Assembly (NCBI GenBank): GCA_050084985.1
Contig: JBITNC010000001.1
Span: 78,120,001 to 78,184,000, forward strand
Direction of reading: 5' to 3'
Length of the DNA: 64,000 bases
Source: Nageia nagi
Taxonomy: Eukaryota; Pinophyta
In this document: positions 32,944-45,559 of the stretch, one piece after another
How positions within the stretch are numbered: the first letter of the stretch is position 1
How the letters are laid out: each line of letters begins with the position of its first letter
Program-made: the position numbers and the translations under genes
Notes under the pieces: model-generated
Seen by the model: only the letters and a program-made list of their open reading frames with translations
Told to the model about the DNA's origin: nothing
The model's database searches: none

Positions 32944-34336
32944 ATGAGGGCTTCCAAGAAAATTACTACTTTTACTATTACTCATCAATGGCCCCAATCA
33001 GAGGAGAGCTAGAGCACACTCAAGACTATTTTATTAAGTTATTTAGCTTTTGCTAATTACATTTATCATGATTGGGACATGTTGATAGCTTTGATGGAGA
33101 GGTGGGATCCTTATTCCAAAACCTTTCACCTACTCATTAGGAAGATCATGGTGACACTTGAGGATATATTTAGGATCACTAGGCTATATAGAGGTAAATT
33201 AGTGAATATGATTTCTATTCTTAGCATGGAATGAGCAAAGGAGTGGGCTATATGGCTCATAGGCTCAAATGAGGTAAACCACAAGAAGAGGAGAGTTTCC
33301 CTAAGGTGACATGTGCCAAAGGATCCTCTAGCAAGGGATGACCTATAGTTGAGGCTCCTCATTACCTACATACTAGATGCTATTATCTATCTAGACAAGA
33401 GCAATGAGACATTTCCTATGGGATGGTTCCTATTATCATGGACATGGTTTTACATTAGCAATGATATGCATGTTGCCTAGCTATTTTGGCATAGTTATAT
33501 CATGATTTGCATTCCTTCACTAAGGTGGAGAGAGGGGGAAGATAGGTGGCTCACTCTATGATACTATAGGTATGGGCCTATGATCACATAGGCATCTCTA
33601 TACTGACCTCTCTACCATTAGACCTACCTAATGACATGCCCACATGGTAGTTATGGGCTACTACACATGGTCTTCACTTTCCTAATGTTGACCTAGAGGG
33701 ATGGAGGATACAATTTGACACACTCAGGGAGTAACAAATGTACTGGTGTCCCAACATATATGCCTCAGAATGGGATAAGAATATGCATGAGCTAGCTTGG
33801 GTGAGACACTTGACATATATTCAAGCATGTAGGGCACTAGTTGAGCCATACAGGCTAGAGTAAGTACTTTGATAGTTTGGAATGCAGTAGGGGATACCAG
33901 ATGATTACAAGATAGTAGCACACTACTACCATAATAGGGATTTTACAAAAGACTATGATCTAATACTAGATTGGGATTCTAAGTGGACATCCTCCAATGA
34001 GGACTCTAACTTTAAGGATGACCCAAACATAGATGATCCTAAGCATACTGAGGACTACATGGAATAGTGGTGAGGATGTAATCCTCACCACCTAGACATA
34101 CATGAGGTAGAATAGCCTAAGGATGAGGGAGATGCAAATGACACAAGGGATGCATCAACTAGGTGGAATATATGATACATTTAGGTAGGATAAGGATCAT
34201 ATGACATGGGTGATGCACATGATGAGACATTTGATGTAGGTCATGATGATAATGAGGAGCAACCTAGACTAAGATGATTATGAGACAGACATAGAGAGAG
34301 ACATGGATGCAACTAAAAATGAGGAGGATGATGATG
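32944..34336 (+). pseudogene. PMD gene fossil C2, exon 1 (in E1, antisense)
   Basis: Starts MRASKKITTFTITHQWP at the ATG 32944. After one stop it gives the PMD entry LMERWDPYSKTFHLLIRKIM with a following TLEDIFR (about 33090-33175). Later blocks are ILDAIIYLDKSNETFPMGW (33370-33425) and PMD-like Trp-rich segments to about 33900. It closes with an acidic tail (DDPNIDDPKHTEDYME, about 34020) ending at the splice donor. Stops and shifts occur throughout. It runs opposite to gag of the same element. Confidence 0.65.
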
Positions 34337-34429
34337 GTATTTATTCTTTTTATCTTATGTATATATTTTTGTTTCATTTGTAAATGTGTGCAATACTAAT
34401 ATGTGATTTTTATCTATAGATGATGAGGA
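34337..34429 (+). other. Spliceosomal-type intron in C2
   Basis: GATG then GTATTT as donor and TTTTTATCTATAG as acceptor; 93 bases, T-rich. It lies at the same place (acidic tail / coiled coil) as introns in C3, C3' and C4. Confidence 0.65.
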
Positions 34430-34730
34430 TCCTGAACTAGATGTGGCTCAATTACATAGGCTTATAGATCAAAAGGATGCTAAAGTAGAGAGCTACAAGG
34501 CCAACTACAATATGGAGGAGGAGACTATAGTAGCCTATACCAAGACCTACAAAGAGAAAATGCATAGATCTAGGATCTTTGTGAGAAACTATGCAAGGTT
34601 GAGAGATAAGTAGGTGAAGAAAAAGTGAGGGGTAAGATATAAAAGGCTAGGTGTGGGGGTAGTGGTTCTAGTAGGGATACTAGTTCTAGTGTAGGGGGAG
34701 GAGGTCCTTCTAGAAGGTGATAGTTCTAGA
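34430..34730 (+). pseudogene. PMD gene fossil C2, exon 2 (coiled coil)
   Basis: Reads DDEDPELDVAQLHRLIDQKD and then AKVESYKANYNMEEETIV, an evident heptad-type, charged helix; then IFVRNYARLRDK and a Gly/Ser-rich tail (GSGSSRDTSSSVGGGG) before the final stop. First coiled-coil part is unbroken for about 65 codons. Confidence 0.65.
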
Positions 34731-34996
34731 CATATAATGATCACTCAGCCATGTTGAGATTTTATACAATAATGAATATTTTTATGATATATAAAAGATG
34801 ACCTTTATTTATTTTCTTTGTTGTTTATGACATGTATTTATGATAAATATGAGAGCTAAAACTCTATGCTAAGAGGCCTGCAAGGATATAGTGATCTAGG
34901 AGCTGAAAATCCATACAAAGGTACATTCATTAATTTTTAGTTTGAAAAAATCTATTTACAAAAGAGGACTGTGGGTGATCTATTTTTAATAAAAAT

Positions 34997-35012
34997 GGAG
35001 CACCAGTGCTCC
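34997..35012. other. Palindrome between convergent genes of E1
   Basis: GGAGCAC CA GTGCTCC, 7-bp perfect arms, located between the ends of the plus-strand PMD gene and the minus-strand gag. Confidence 0.5.
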
Positions 35013-35309
35013 TATTATGACATCAAAATGATCCCCTATTTTCTCCATCATGATGTTGATTAGTTCACCTATCCTAATATTAAATCAATTAGTGTTAATA
35101 AGATCATGCATGTTTACCAAATGATGTAACCAGAGGGTCTAGTGCCCCCACTAGTACTAGTTTCATTTCATTATTTTCCTTGTCATGCCCCTATGATAGT
35201 GGTCTCTTTCATCATGTTTCCTTATGTATACAATATTCTTGCATTGTGTTGTGACATGGGGTTGTTGTAAATCCCCAATTTTCATTATCTACATGTATAG
35301 GAGTCTTTT

Positions 35310-36260
35310 CCTATTCTTCTTATTTTTTGAATGATATTACTTTCTTGTATACTAAATCTTGGATTATATCTTTAAACTTAGTGTATTCACATGTTTTATG
35401 TCCATGAACTCTATGATACTCACAAAATCCTCCTATAATTTTACTAGCTTTTTGGCTTATAGGTGGTAGTTGAAGCAAACCCTTTTTAAGCAATAATTGT
35501 AACAACTTCTCATGGTCTTCCTTAATCTTGGTGTATACTCTAGGGGTTTTATTCTTGAATGGACAAGATGTTTCTTTCACCATTGTAATTGTTGCTATCA
35601 TTTTCATAGTTGATGATTTCCTTTCCTCTCTTTTAAATTTCCAAGAATTGATTTTCACTAGGTGCTTCTCTTTTCAAATAATGGACATAATCATCTCAAA
35701 GAGGGATTTCTCTAGATAGTTGAAAAATTCTAGTATCATCTCATCTCTAAGGGATTTTATCAACATATGTTTTAGCTCTTTTTCATTTAGATTTATGAAT
35801 ATTTCTATTTTCTTCCATCTTTTTACAAATTCATTAAATGATTGGTTCTCACCTTATCTCATTCTCACTAAATCAACAAGGGTTGATTTTTTTTTTCTTT
35901 AATGTTTTGTTGATATTGATTTATGAATTCTTGTTTTAATTGCTCATAGCTAGTGATACATTGATATTCAAGATTGTAAAACCATTCAGAAGCTTCCTTC
36001 TCTAAACTAATTTGAAATAATCTTGCTAACATATTTGCATCATGTTGATGGTTACAAGCTGCTTCCTCAAAGATTGTGATGTGTATTCCTAGATCACTAA
36101 TGCCATCATATTTATTGAAATCTATGTCTTCCCCTTCCCATGTTTTGCCTTTTATTTTTGCACAAAAGGGGTGCCTTTAATTTAGTTGTTCACCCTCTTT
36201 TTCTTTACTTAATAAAGTTAGCCTCTTTAGTTGTTTAGCCATTACTTTTAGTTTTCCCAT
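35310..36260 (-). pseudogene. Gag fossil of E1
   Basis: Minus strand. Retrotrans_gag core at about 35880-36130: NKYDGISDLGIHI, then NMLARLFQISLEKEASEWFY, NLEYQCITSYEQLKQEF. Downstream (35320-35658, unbroken) is a Lys/Glu-rich segment ending in FCEYHRVHGHKTCEYTKFKD, the C-x2-H-x4-H-x4-C type finger (C-Y-H...H...C) followed by IIQDL, typical of plant gypsy gag. Frame breaks lie between core and finger. It converges with the PMD gene of the same element. Confidence 0.82.
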
Positions 36261-36534
36261 TCTTTTCTTTTATTTTTTTTTTCATTTTGCATAATTACAT
36301 TGTTATTATTTTTCTCTTTCTCTAGGGGATCAGGTTTTTTAGTTTCTTCCTCATTCTTATATTTAGGTGTTTTAGGAGTGACTCTCCCATTTTGATCTAT
36401 CCATTCTTGGATTAGTTGATTATTTAATTCTTTTATGATTACTTACCTTACACATAATTGATCTTTTTGATAAGATTGTGAGCCTTTTTTTTTCTCACCT
36501 CCATCTCTTTAATCTCTTTTCCTCTATATAACTA

Positions 36535-37375
36535 TTAAGGGTAAGCATTGATAAGTCCTTGTACCATAGGGTCAATTTCAAGTTCTATATCTTTTTCACT
36601 CTTTGAGTCATAATCAAATTCTACCATCTCATCATCTAAATGTTCATAAGTAGCCTCTTCTAGTGTTATTGGTTCATGAATTTTTAAATTTTTCACAAGT
36701 GTTAAGGATGATGAAGATTGATGAAGATTTGACTCAAGGATAAAAGGAAAAAGCATACCAAAATTCACATGGCTTTCGATAGGAAAAGTGGTCTATGGGT
36801 GGTCCATTTCAATAAAATTTAGATCATAGGTAGTCCTATTTTGATCTATTAAGGTGTATAATAAAAAGGTTGGCTTAGCAAGCATTATCCTAGAAAGTGA
36901 CCTAGGATTGCTTACAATAAAAAATTCATAGATGATATGCAATGAATGAGCTATGGTAGGATCTTTGGTAAACCTATAGAATATATCAAGGTTTTTTATG
37001 AATTCTTCCACAAACCTTGATATTATGTTCTGTTAGGTTTAGATTATTAGATTTTTTAGATCAATAGAGGGCTAATTGCAATTTATTTTCAAGGACTATT
37101 TCTTCTTCAAGGTTCTCATTGTCTTCTAAATCCCCATGATAAGATTCATCATTTATTATATTTATACTTGTTTTAATAGGGTCATCATTATGTTTAGAAT
37201 TTCCATGATAAGATTCATCATTAGGAAAATCAGTTTCAATAGCCAAAGGGACACTATCTTTATTTAACCTAGCACTTTTTCTTATTGATGTCATGCCTTT
37301 CCATGATTTTCTTTTTCTTTTAGTTGGCTCAAGTTTTAATTGGTTTAATGGTAAAACATCTAATGAATTATTCAT
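36535..37375 (-). pseudogene. Upstream coding fossil of E1 (before gag)
   Basis: Three successive minus-strand open stretches (37375-37061, 37011-36793, 36768-36535), hydrophilic. The first has a basic block (KRKRKSWKGM) and two DESYHG repeats; the last is acidic (DDEMVEFDYDSKSEKD). They lie between the primer site and the gag core. Could be the N-terminal part of gag or a separate small ORF; no family recognised. Confidence 0.5.
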
Positions 37376-37412
37376 ATTTTTAGAAGTTGCGCTTCATGTT
37401 AGGTTCACTAAA

Positions 37413-38208
37413 TGTTTACAAATATTTTGAGAATGCAAATAAATAAATATTTACAAAACCCAAGATACTTGCTTTGAGCTATGGATATCAATTTAGATGA
37501 TACAAAAAAATAGATGAAGAAGATGGTCACTCTAGAATTAGGATGATAATACCAATCAAGAAACGTGATTTGTATACTTACCTTATGAAGTGTACCTAAC
37601 ACTAGAGAATGATGATATATTTGATGTGTGGATGGTAGAAGAATCCTGCTCCAGAAGCTATGATCTAAAATATCACAAAAAGAGGATCGTAGGTGGTCTA
37701 TATGTTGTACATGAGGAGCATTGATGGTGTTTTTAGAATAATAAGGAGAATCAATGATCTTTATTAGAGTGTCTTTTTATTTCAAACCAAGTCAATTATT
37801 TGCACATAGATGTTTGGAATAGAATATAGATTGCCAATGTCAAAATAACTTGCGTAAAGAAGTACATAAACCATAGCCTTGAATGGTGGTATCAAGAGAC
37901 ACCTAATGGATTGCCACCACCAAGATTAGATATGGGATCATGTATATCTTTAATGTGGACTTACTATTAGATCCCTATTTATATAGATAATAATATTACC
38001 TACTCCTTAGGTTGGCATGTACCTACATAAACTGGGTTAACCCACAATACATAATGATATTCAAGATAACCATATATTGAAAATAAACATTAACATTATA
38101 ACCATATTCAAGATAAGTATTGATACCATTGCATTAAATATTCTATGTGTGTATTAGTGCAAGAAAATGTATTTATGTAAATGGATAAATAAATTTTATG
38201 TGATAACA
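37413..38208 (-). repeat. 5' LTR of E1
   Basis: TGTTTACAAAT ... GTGATAACA. Partner of 30534-31299. On its inner side the minus strand reads TTTAGTGAACCTAACATG, a decayed primer site. Confidence 0.82.
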
Positions 38209-38213
38209 ACCCC

Positions 38214-38871
38214 CCTTTTAGAATGCCAATTTTTTATTTATCCTCCACTTACAAACTAGTAGATAATTAAAAAAGAGAAAAATTTAGACACCCAAAAATG
38301 ACCCTTCTTTCGACAAATGAAAGAAGGATAAAAAAATTAAGGTAAATTAAAAAGTTTTCTATAGTCTACCAAATGCTGGCATCTAACACCTAGATGCAAG
38401 TGATTCATCCTAGATGTTGGCATTTGATACTTGGATGTTGATGATTTTGAAGTTGACAAAAGTAAAATAAAAATGGTAAAATCTAAAGCATATTAGGAAG
38501 AAATTAAAGGATAATGAATGACTCATCATCCATACCATGCTTCCCTACTTTGAATCACAACCATGACAAAGCTGTATAGGATTTTCTATCCAAAGTGTTT
38601 TCTAAAAATCAAAAACTTTACTTATTTATAAAATCTACAAATAAAGCCTTCAACCATGAAGCAAAGTGACCCAGTTTGAATGCAAAGTTACTTTGTCAAA
38701 ACACATCTAGGTTTTACTGAGTTAGATGCATTATTATTATGCTTGTTTGTATTTACTTTATGTTAATTTTATTATATGAATAAGTATGTTTGATGTATTT
38801 TATGTACACATATGTACAAGGTCCACAAGTATGGAGAAGTTGAACTGATCAGAGAAATTCTTAAAGAAATG
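38214..38871. other. Spacer between E1 and E2
   Basis: No gene. Contains CCTTCTTTC, GACAAAT, GAAAGAAGG at 38302-38326, a perfect 9-bp hairpin next to TTAGACACCC, and an imperfect duplication of a GCATCTAACACCTAGATG-like word near 38390-38440. Confidence 0.5.
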
Positions 38872-39608
38872 TGTAGGCTCGAAAATATGTAATCAATGAA
38901 TAAATACATAAATAAATAAATGATCTATGCGTATAATGATAAGAAACATTATATTATATTATAATAAATATACATGAACATATAAAACTTGATACAAATT
39001 GATGCAAGTAGCCAATATATGTACAATCCTCAAGAGTAGAACAATCATGAATCTTCAAAGGATTACGATTAGAATTTAGACAAGCTAATAATAGATATTA
39101 TCTAGAATAGCACAACACCATGATTCATTCCCCAAAATATGGACCTCTTGATCTAGAAGTTGCATATCATTGGTTGCGTAGAAGTGATATGTCATTGATA
39201 GCATTGAATTTGTAGTTTCGTATCTTATGTAAGAAAGATATAGTAGAGCTCAAAGAGTATAACAAATTATCAATATAGGTGGTGTGAAGAGATATTGTAA
39301 GTTTGATATTTGGGAAAACCACCTATCAGAGATATCTAATAGGGATGTCAACCTTCACTTCCCATATTTATAACCTATAAGGAATAAAAGTGGAGTGAAA
39401 GTTGACATATAGCAATAACAATAATATTTTCTATATTCAAGATAATTTAAATTATAAACAATGGTATATGATATTACATTGGCCCTAGCACATGGTATTG
39501 CATTATAGTAGCACTTTATATTAATTTATACTTTATTACCAATTAGTTGTTTAATGAATCTAAATATTATTTATTAAATAAATAATAAATCATTTTTAAG
39601 CATCTACA
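38872..39608 (-). repeat. 3' LTR of E2
   Basis: TGTAGGCTCG ... AAGCATCTACA. Direct repeat of 47780-48510, clearly diverged. Confidence 0.8.
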
Positions 39609-39624
39609 TTTTGCCCCTCTTTGG

Positions 39625-41791
39625 ATATGTAATAAAAATTATTGAAATTGCATACTCCAAAGAAGTCGATAGAAGATAAAAGATTTCTAGTAGTGAAGTG
39701 GAATTACCTATTTTGATCGATATGTCAAGTATGGTATGTTGTTTTCCCCTCTTTGGTCTTGGTTTCCCCTAGCTAATGCTATGTTGGGTAAGTAAGCAAA
39801 AAATAGGAGTCCCTTTATGAGATGAGTGGTTGATGCTAATCCTACTCACCTAGATAATACCTATAGAATAAAGCAACTATACCCATATAGATCACATCCT
39901 TGAAAGAATAAGTAATGTAAATATGAAGGATGAAATAAATATAAGATGCAGTGTATGACTATGGCCGATGTGACCCATAGCACTATAAAACATGATATAT
40001 AGACTACTGCAATAAACAACTCATAATTTATGAAGAGCAAGCATATGGGCTATTTGTAATGCCCCAATATTGTAATATCCATGATGTAAAGACTACTACA
40101 ATTGAATTACTCATAGTATATAAAGACCAAGATGATGAGAACTTTTAATGACTCAAGCTTGGAATATCTTGCAAAAATGAGAGATTTGCTCATGGAATGA
40201 TCATGGCTTGTAAACAATTATCAATATAATAATATTCAATTTTTGAAAATAAACTAGATATTTAATGAACCCTTAGCCTTTAGTTTTAGTATTTCAATTT
40301 GTACAAATGTTCAATGTAAATCTATGCTATTGGTGGCATGGTATGCTTAAAATTTGATGATCATCTGTTCAAAAACTTTGATCCTCATTTGTAAAGCATT
40401 ACAATTATATGAGATAAGCACATAAATAGATAATTATTCAATATATTTTTAATATGCCCCATTTAAAAGGGATTTATAGCAATTGAATATTGTTAGCAGT
40501 ATGAATATGTCATTATACATTGTATAATTTTGGAGGATATTCAATTGACAACCATTCATATCATTTTACAACCTTTCATAAACAAAATACTATCACTAGT
40601 GACCATAAAATTTTAGGATAAAGTATTAAGGAACAATAAATGGCCATATATTCAATTTACCTATATATAATGCAAAAAAGCAATAAGTGCATGGCATCAA
40701 CTGGTAGCAACATTTAACCATTAAAATTATTTGAAAGACATGTAATTTATAATTTTGCACATCATCTATGGTGTTGTAAATGATGTTCTATTCATCAAAT
40801 AAAATGGTGCATCTAATTAATATTAAAATGTGCAGTTTGAATCATATATTACTTAGAGAGCATGAATAATTTGGAATATAAAAATTTGATATATATTTTT
40901 AAATTAGTAGATCTTTTAGCAATAAAAATATATCACCTATGATTACCCAATAAGTATATCAAGCATTCCAATAAATTTACTATCATTAAAATTGCAATAA
41001 CGGTTTTGGAATTTTGTGAAATGCTACTCATTCTAAACCATTGGTAGTGTGCTTTTGATAGTAATAAAAATTAAAGAATGAAAATGAACCATAAGCAGTC
41101 AAAGTTGTGTTATAAGTGATTAAAATGCATGTTTCCATTATTCTAAGAGAAGAGACTTTGATTTAACAATAGAGTCATGAAAACAAATGTTGCTAGAACC
41201 ATTAACATTATAAATTTAGGTGTCCAAAAAGAAACATAGTCCATGTAAAATAAAATGCATTGCAATGAATTAGTAACATAACAAAGTAGGATAGCTTAGG
41301 ATCATGTAAGCCAAAACTTAAGGTTTTAATTAAATTTATAAGTATAAAAGGAAATTATATATGTTAAATTCTCATTTTGACTTTTGAGATCAACTTATTT
41401 GGAGCTCTAGAATCAGTGGCCTAGCAAGTGATGTTTTGTTGATGTTTTATACTCTTTAACCTACATTCCACACTACCCCCAATGACATGAGAACCTCATG
41501 ATGTGATTATACCCTATCACTACACTTTTTAAACTTGATTTTCAACCATTTTGATGGCAGATGCAGGGTGGTAAGGGATTGGCCATTTGGTGATTGGTTA
41601 GAGGAGCCACATAACTAAATATATATAATCCTTGGAATTTTATCACATAATGAGTTCCATATCATACCATATCTTATCTATTTTATAGTTATTTATTTTG
41701 ATTTTTAGTTGCAATATACTAAGTTTTTATGTAGCTTTAATATTTAACTTACATCCTTAGAAGAGTGCAAGCTTCTGATTAGGGGTCATCC
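39625..41791. other. 3' untranslated part of E2
   Basis: No coding motif. A loose duplication of about 85-90 bases (39985-40140) is visible: AGACTACTGCAATAAACAAC and AGACTACTACAATTGAATTA, each leading to CTCATA. The start resembles 60117-60260 of E5, supporting kinship. Confidence 0.45.
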
Positions 41792-43099
41792 ATGACTACG
41801 AATGCTCTTGAGAAAACTAGGATATGGCCTCATACTTAGTATACAAATAACATTTTAACTAGGTATGGGTTGATGGAATTAGTGATCATAAGCCATGTAT
41901 AGTAGGATTTATCTCTGTTGAATGCATTGGTAGAGAGATGGGACACATATTGATGTACATTTTACCTACCCCTATGTGAAATAATAGTTACTCTAGTAAA
42001 AATATCGAATTTGGGGTAGTTCCATCATGGGAAACCTCATCCACCATAGGGAGATGGTGGAAAATAATATCCAAAAGTAAGAGGTCCTCTATATTATAGA
42101 GGAGAGTGACCATGACTGGGAGCATTGGGTGGCCAAATTGGTCTATATTTGTAGGTTTTCCTCACCATGGAGATATCTTTGACTATATGTAGCTACCATT
42201 ATTGCTACATACTTGTGCCATGAAAAAAAGTAGCTTCGTATTCCCACTTGGGCTTATTTAGATAGTCAAATAAATATATGAGCAAGGGACACAACTTGCA
42301 TGGGGACCTCTAGTTTTAGCTCAATTGTATAGAAATCTATACAACATCACTAGCATTGATAAGTTTAATGTTACTATGGCCCATGTAGGAATTCTATAGG
42401 TATGAGTGTATGAGAAGATAACTATCATTAGGCATGTAGGTTTATAGAGGGCATGAAAGGATATATATAATATCACCTTGACTTATTGGATGCTTAGAGC
42501 TCAAGGATACTGATATCCACATTCAATGGAGGCTTGGTGGAGAGAGCTAGATGGCTTACATACTAAGGATCAAGTTTGGGTATCTTATGGGGACTTCATG
42601 TGGGATGCAATTTCCCATTAGCTTGCATGGGTGCAGTAAGAGTGATTCTTATAGATATGAAGGAAGGTATTAGATCCATACCACCCATAAAGGGTATAAT
42701 GATAGTTTGGGATCTAGTAAGGGATCCCTACTATACCAATTTTCTACCACTATTACATGGTGGAGAGGGATATGCCTACAGGAGTGTAAGTTATACTAGT
42801 ATAAAGTCTAACTTGGGAGGAGACAAGGATTCATGATGTAGCTATAGATTTTTCCATGGCACCTCGTGTTGCCCTTGGGTATGTAGCATGGTGGTTAGGA
42901 GTGCATCCTTCTAATCTCTACATGGACAAGGTGGAGGAGGAGGACAGGGCTGAAGTTAATGAGGGGTCATCAAAGGATGATCCCTACCAAGCAAAAAATG
43001 TGATACATGACATTCCTATATAGGAGGAGAGAGAGGGAGAGACAATAATAGAAACAAGATTGGTAGCACTAGCAGATGTTATGCCTTTGGTGGTACTAG
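41792..43099 (+). pseudogene. PMD gene fossil C3, exon 1 (in E2, antisense)
   Basis: Starts MTTNALEKTRIWPHT at 41792. The PMD entry LVERWDTY then a stop, then FYLPLCEIIVTL, lies at about 41930-42000. Further on are a PTWAYLDSQI block (about 42240), AWGPL-type words and VWVSYGDFMWDAISH (about 42570-42615), which matches the 'W.PY' region of PMD proteins. Tail acidic (KVEEEDRAEVNEGSSKDD, 42930-42985). Heavily broken. Splice donor GTAAGA at 43100. Confidence 0.62.
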
Positions 43100-43181
43100 G
43101 TAAGACACTCATCATTTGTAAAATGTTATTTCAAGTTTTATACAAGCAATCATATTTAATACTACATTGTATTGGTTATAG
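43100..43181 (+). other. Spliceosomal-type intron in C3
   Basis: TACTAG then GTAAGACACTC as donor and TATTGGTTATAG as acceptor, 82 bases. Its duplicate is at 44038-44119. Confidence 0.65.
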
Positions 43182-43590
43182 GGGATGAGGAGAGATTAAT
43201 TGCATCTCTAAAGGTAGAGAATGCATGATTCAAACCGTTGGAGGCCTAGGTGGCCACACTATAGGCCTCTCTCATGACCAAGGATTCAAAAATTAAGACA
43301 TTGGAGTAATTATGAAGAGACTATAGGAATGCATGGCAATGCTTATTTCAAACCAATAGTGGGCTTTCATGCAAATCTAGATGGAAAGATAGAACAAAAG
43401 GAGTGAAATATTACCACACTAAGGGTTAAGTATGATAGGGAAAAGGTCCTATTGATTAGACATGGCATCATAGTGAGTGGATTTTCCAAGGGTGTGTTAG
43501 TTTTAGTGGCTAGTGGGAGTAGCCATATAGTTAGAAAGAGAATGGGGGATACTACTAGTAGTGGTAGTAGTTCCCACTAGTAGCTAGACC
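43182..43590 (+). pseudogene. PMD gene fossil C3, exon 2
   Basis: Begins GDEERLIASLKVENA, a charged helix as in C2, and carries a Gly/Ser-type tail near 43500-43580. Stops are frequent. Duplicated at 44120-44540. Confidence 0.55.
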
Positions 43591-43632
43591 CTAGTCATTG
43601 TATCACCCCATTTTGTACATTATATTTTTGAA

Positions 43633-43659
43633 AATATATATATATATATATATATATAT
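43633..43659. repeat. (TA)n microsatellite
   Basis: About 13 TA units; in the second tandem copy (44571-44617) it has expanded to about 23 units. Confidence 0.95.
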
Positions 43660-43911
43660 TCTTCATTTTTGACTCAATCAATCAATTGTGAATGTATTTA
43701 TGTATTTGTTTTATTGAATGATTTTTACTGATATACTATTATTAATGCACACACTTAAAAAAACCTATTAAAAATGTAAAATTTTGAAAATAATAATTGA
43801 TATATGTACATGTAATGATAGAAAACAATTACAAGCAAGAAAATTCAACTAGATTCATAATAAAGTACCAAATTTTAGCAAAAGGTACATTATCACATTA
43901 ATGCAATATCA

Positions 43912-44567
43912 AGGATGATCCCTACCAGGCAATAAATGTGATACATGACATTCCTATATAGGAGGGGAGAGAGGGAGAGATAATAATAGAAATAAGATTG
44001 GTAGCACTAGCAGATGTTATGCCTTTGGTGGTACCAGGTAAGACACTCATCATTTACAAAATGTTATTTCAAGTTTTATACAAGCAATCATATTTAGTAC
44101 TACATTGTATTGGTTATAGGGGATGAAGAGAGATTAATTACATCTCTAAAGGTAGAGAATGCATGACTCAAACCATTGGAGGCCTAGGTGGCCACACTAT
44201 AGGCCTCTCTTAGGACCAAGGATTCACAAATTACCACATTAGAGTAATCTATGAAGAGACTATAGGAATGCATGGTAATGCTTACTTTGAACCAGCAGTG
44301 GGCTTTCATGCAAATCTAGATGGACAAGATAGAACAAAAGGAGTGAAATATTACCACACTAAGGGTTAAGTATGATAGGGAAAAGGTCCTATTGGTTAGA
44401 CATGGCATCATAGTGAGTGGATTTTTCAAAGGTGTGTTAGTATCAGTGGCTAGTGGGAGTAGCCATAGATTTAGAAAGAGAATGGGGGATACTACCAATA
44501 GTGCAGTAGTTCCCACCAGTAGCTGGGACCTAGTCATTGTATCACCCCATTTTGTATATTGTATTTT

Positions 44568-44621
<54 letters not shown>

Positions 44622-44852
44622 CATTTTTGACTCAATCAATCAATTGTGAATTTATTTGTGTATTTTTACTTATATACTATTATTAATGCACACACTTAAA
44701 AAACCTATTAAAAATGTAAAATTTTGAAAACAATAATTGATCTATGTACATGTAATGATAGAAAATAATTACAAGCAATAAAATTCACCTAAATTCATAA
44801 TCAAAGTACCAAATTTTAGCAAAATGTACATTATCACATTAATGTAATAAAT
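43912..44852 (+). repeat. 941-bp tandem duplication in E2, second copy (C3')
   Basis: Contains a second intron with GTAAGA donor (44038) and TTATAG acceptor (44119) and a second exon 2. The PMD part itself is not duplicated, so this is a partial gene copy. Confidence 0.82.
44571..44617. repeat. (AT)n microsatellite
   Basis: About 23 AT units; expanded relative to the first tandem copy. Confidence 0.95.
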
Positions 44853-45559
44853 CATTGATGATTCACATTCAATAATTTGAAAGAAAGAACTGAACTACCT
44901 AGCTAGGTTCCAAGGTACCACATAAAGTAACAACAAACAAAGTCATGTTTTTTCTTGTTAATGACATTCAATACCCATTATAATCACTTCAAAGAGTCAA
45001 AAATATAATACACTTTTAGGAAATACAATCCATTTAAACTCTATTTTGGGAAATTCACACCATTGATAGCATGAAATAGGAGGATACACTACTAGCAACA
45101 TGGAATTTCATCAGAAGAATAGAAAAATTAAGAAATAGTGCAATTATAATTTCCCATGAGGCATAAAAGATAAACAATACATGCATATGATGAACAATAA
45201 TTCACAATGGTTAAGCAAAGAAAGAACCTAGCTAATGTACACTACAGGTAGGATTTTCATTCTTTACAAGATAATTTGATGTACTTGAGGTGTTTTAGCA
45301 ACCCAAACACATTTTATAAAGGTAATGATGAAGAGAGGTACCTTTGTTTTTTTTTTACATGCCATTGATGATGTAGGAACAATGATGCACACTGTTAGCA
45401 GTGTTGGAGTTCATACTTTATCTCATGGTATTTTAGCTTTTATCTTTGCATCCATGTTTTTGAGTAAAATAATAATTTATATCTTGTGAATTATTTACCA
45501 TTCTAATGTAGCCTCTTGGTTTTGAAGAAAGTAGGGATTTATGAGTACCCCTAGCTATA
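44853..45559. other. Spacer between PMD gene and gag in E2
   Basis: AT-rich, no gene seen. Corresponds to the convergent spacer of E1. Confidence 0.45.

Larger units (their letters stand above)
30534..38208 (-). mobile_element. LTR element E1: gag plus antisense PMD gene, no pol
   Basis: Direct repeats 30534-31299 (766 bp) and 37413-38208 (796 bp) bound 6.1 kb. Flanks are ATCCC (30529-30533) and ACCCC (38209-38213), a target duplication with one mismatch. Orientation is minus: next to the right LTR the minus strand reads AGTGAACCTAACAT, the counterpart of the E2 primer site, and next to the left LTR it reads CCAAAGTGGGGCATC, a purine-rich tract. The gag fossil lies on the minus strand near the 5' LTR. 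Between gag and the 3' LTR lies, on the opposite strand, a two-exon PMD plus coiled-coil gene. No RT or integrase motif. Confidence 0.82.
42971..43911 (+). repeat. 941-bp tandem duplication in E2, first copy
   Basis: Begins AAGGATGATCCCTACCA and covers the end of exon 1, the intron, exon 2, the TA microsatellite and downstream sequence. The second copy follows at once (43912-44852). Identity looks to be about 95%. Confidence 0.82.

Noticed and set aside
44392-44649. 85-codon open frame ending in a run of Tyr/Ile
   Set aside because: The tail is translated microsatellite; the front is the degraded coiled-coil exon copy read in a chance frame.
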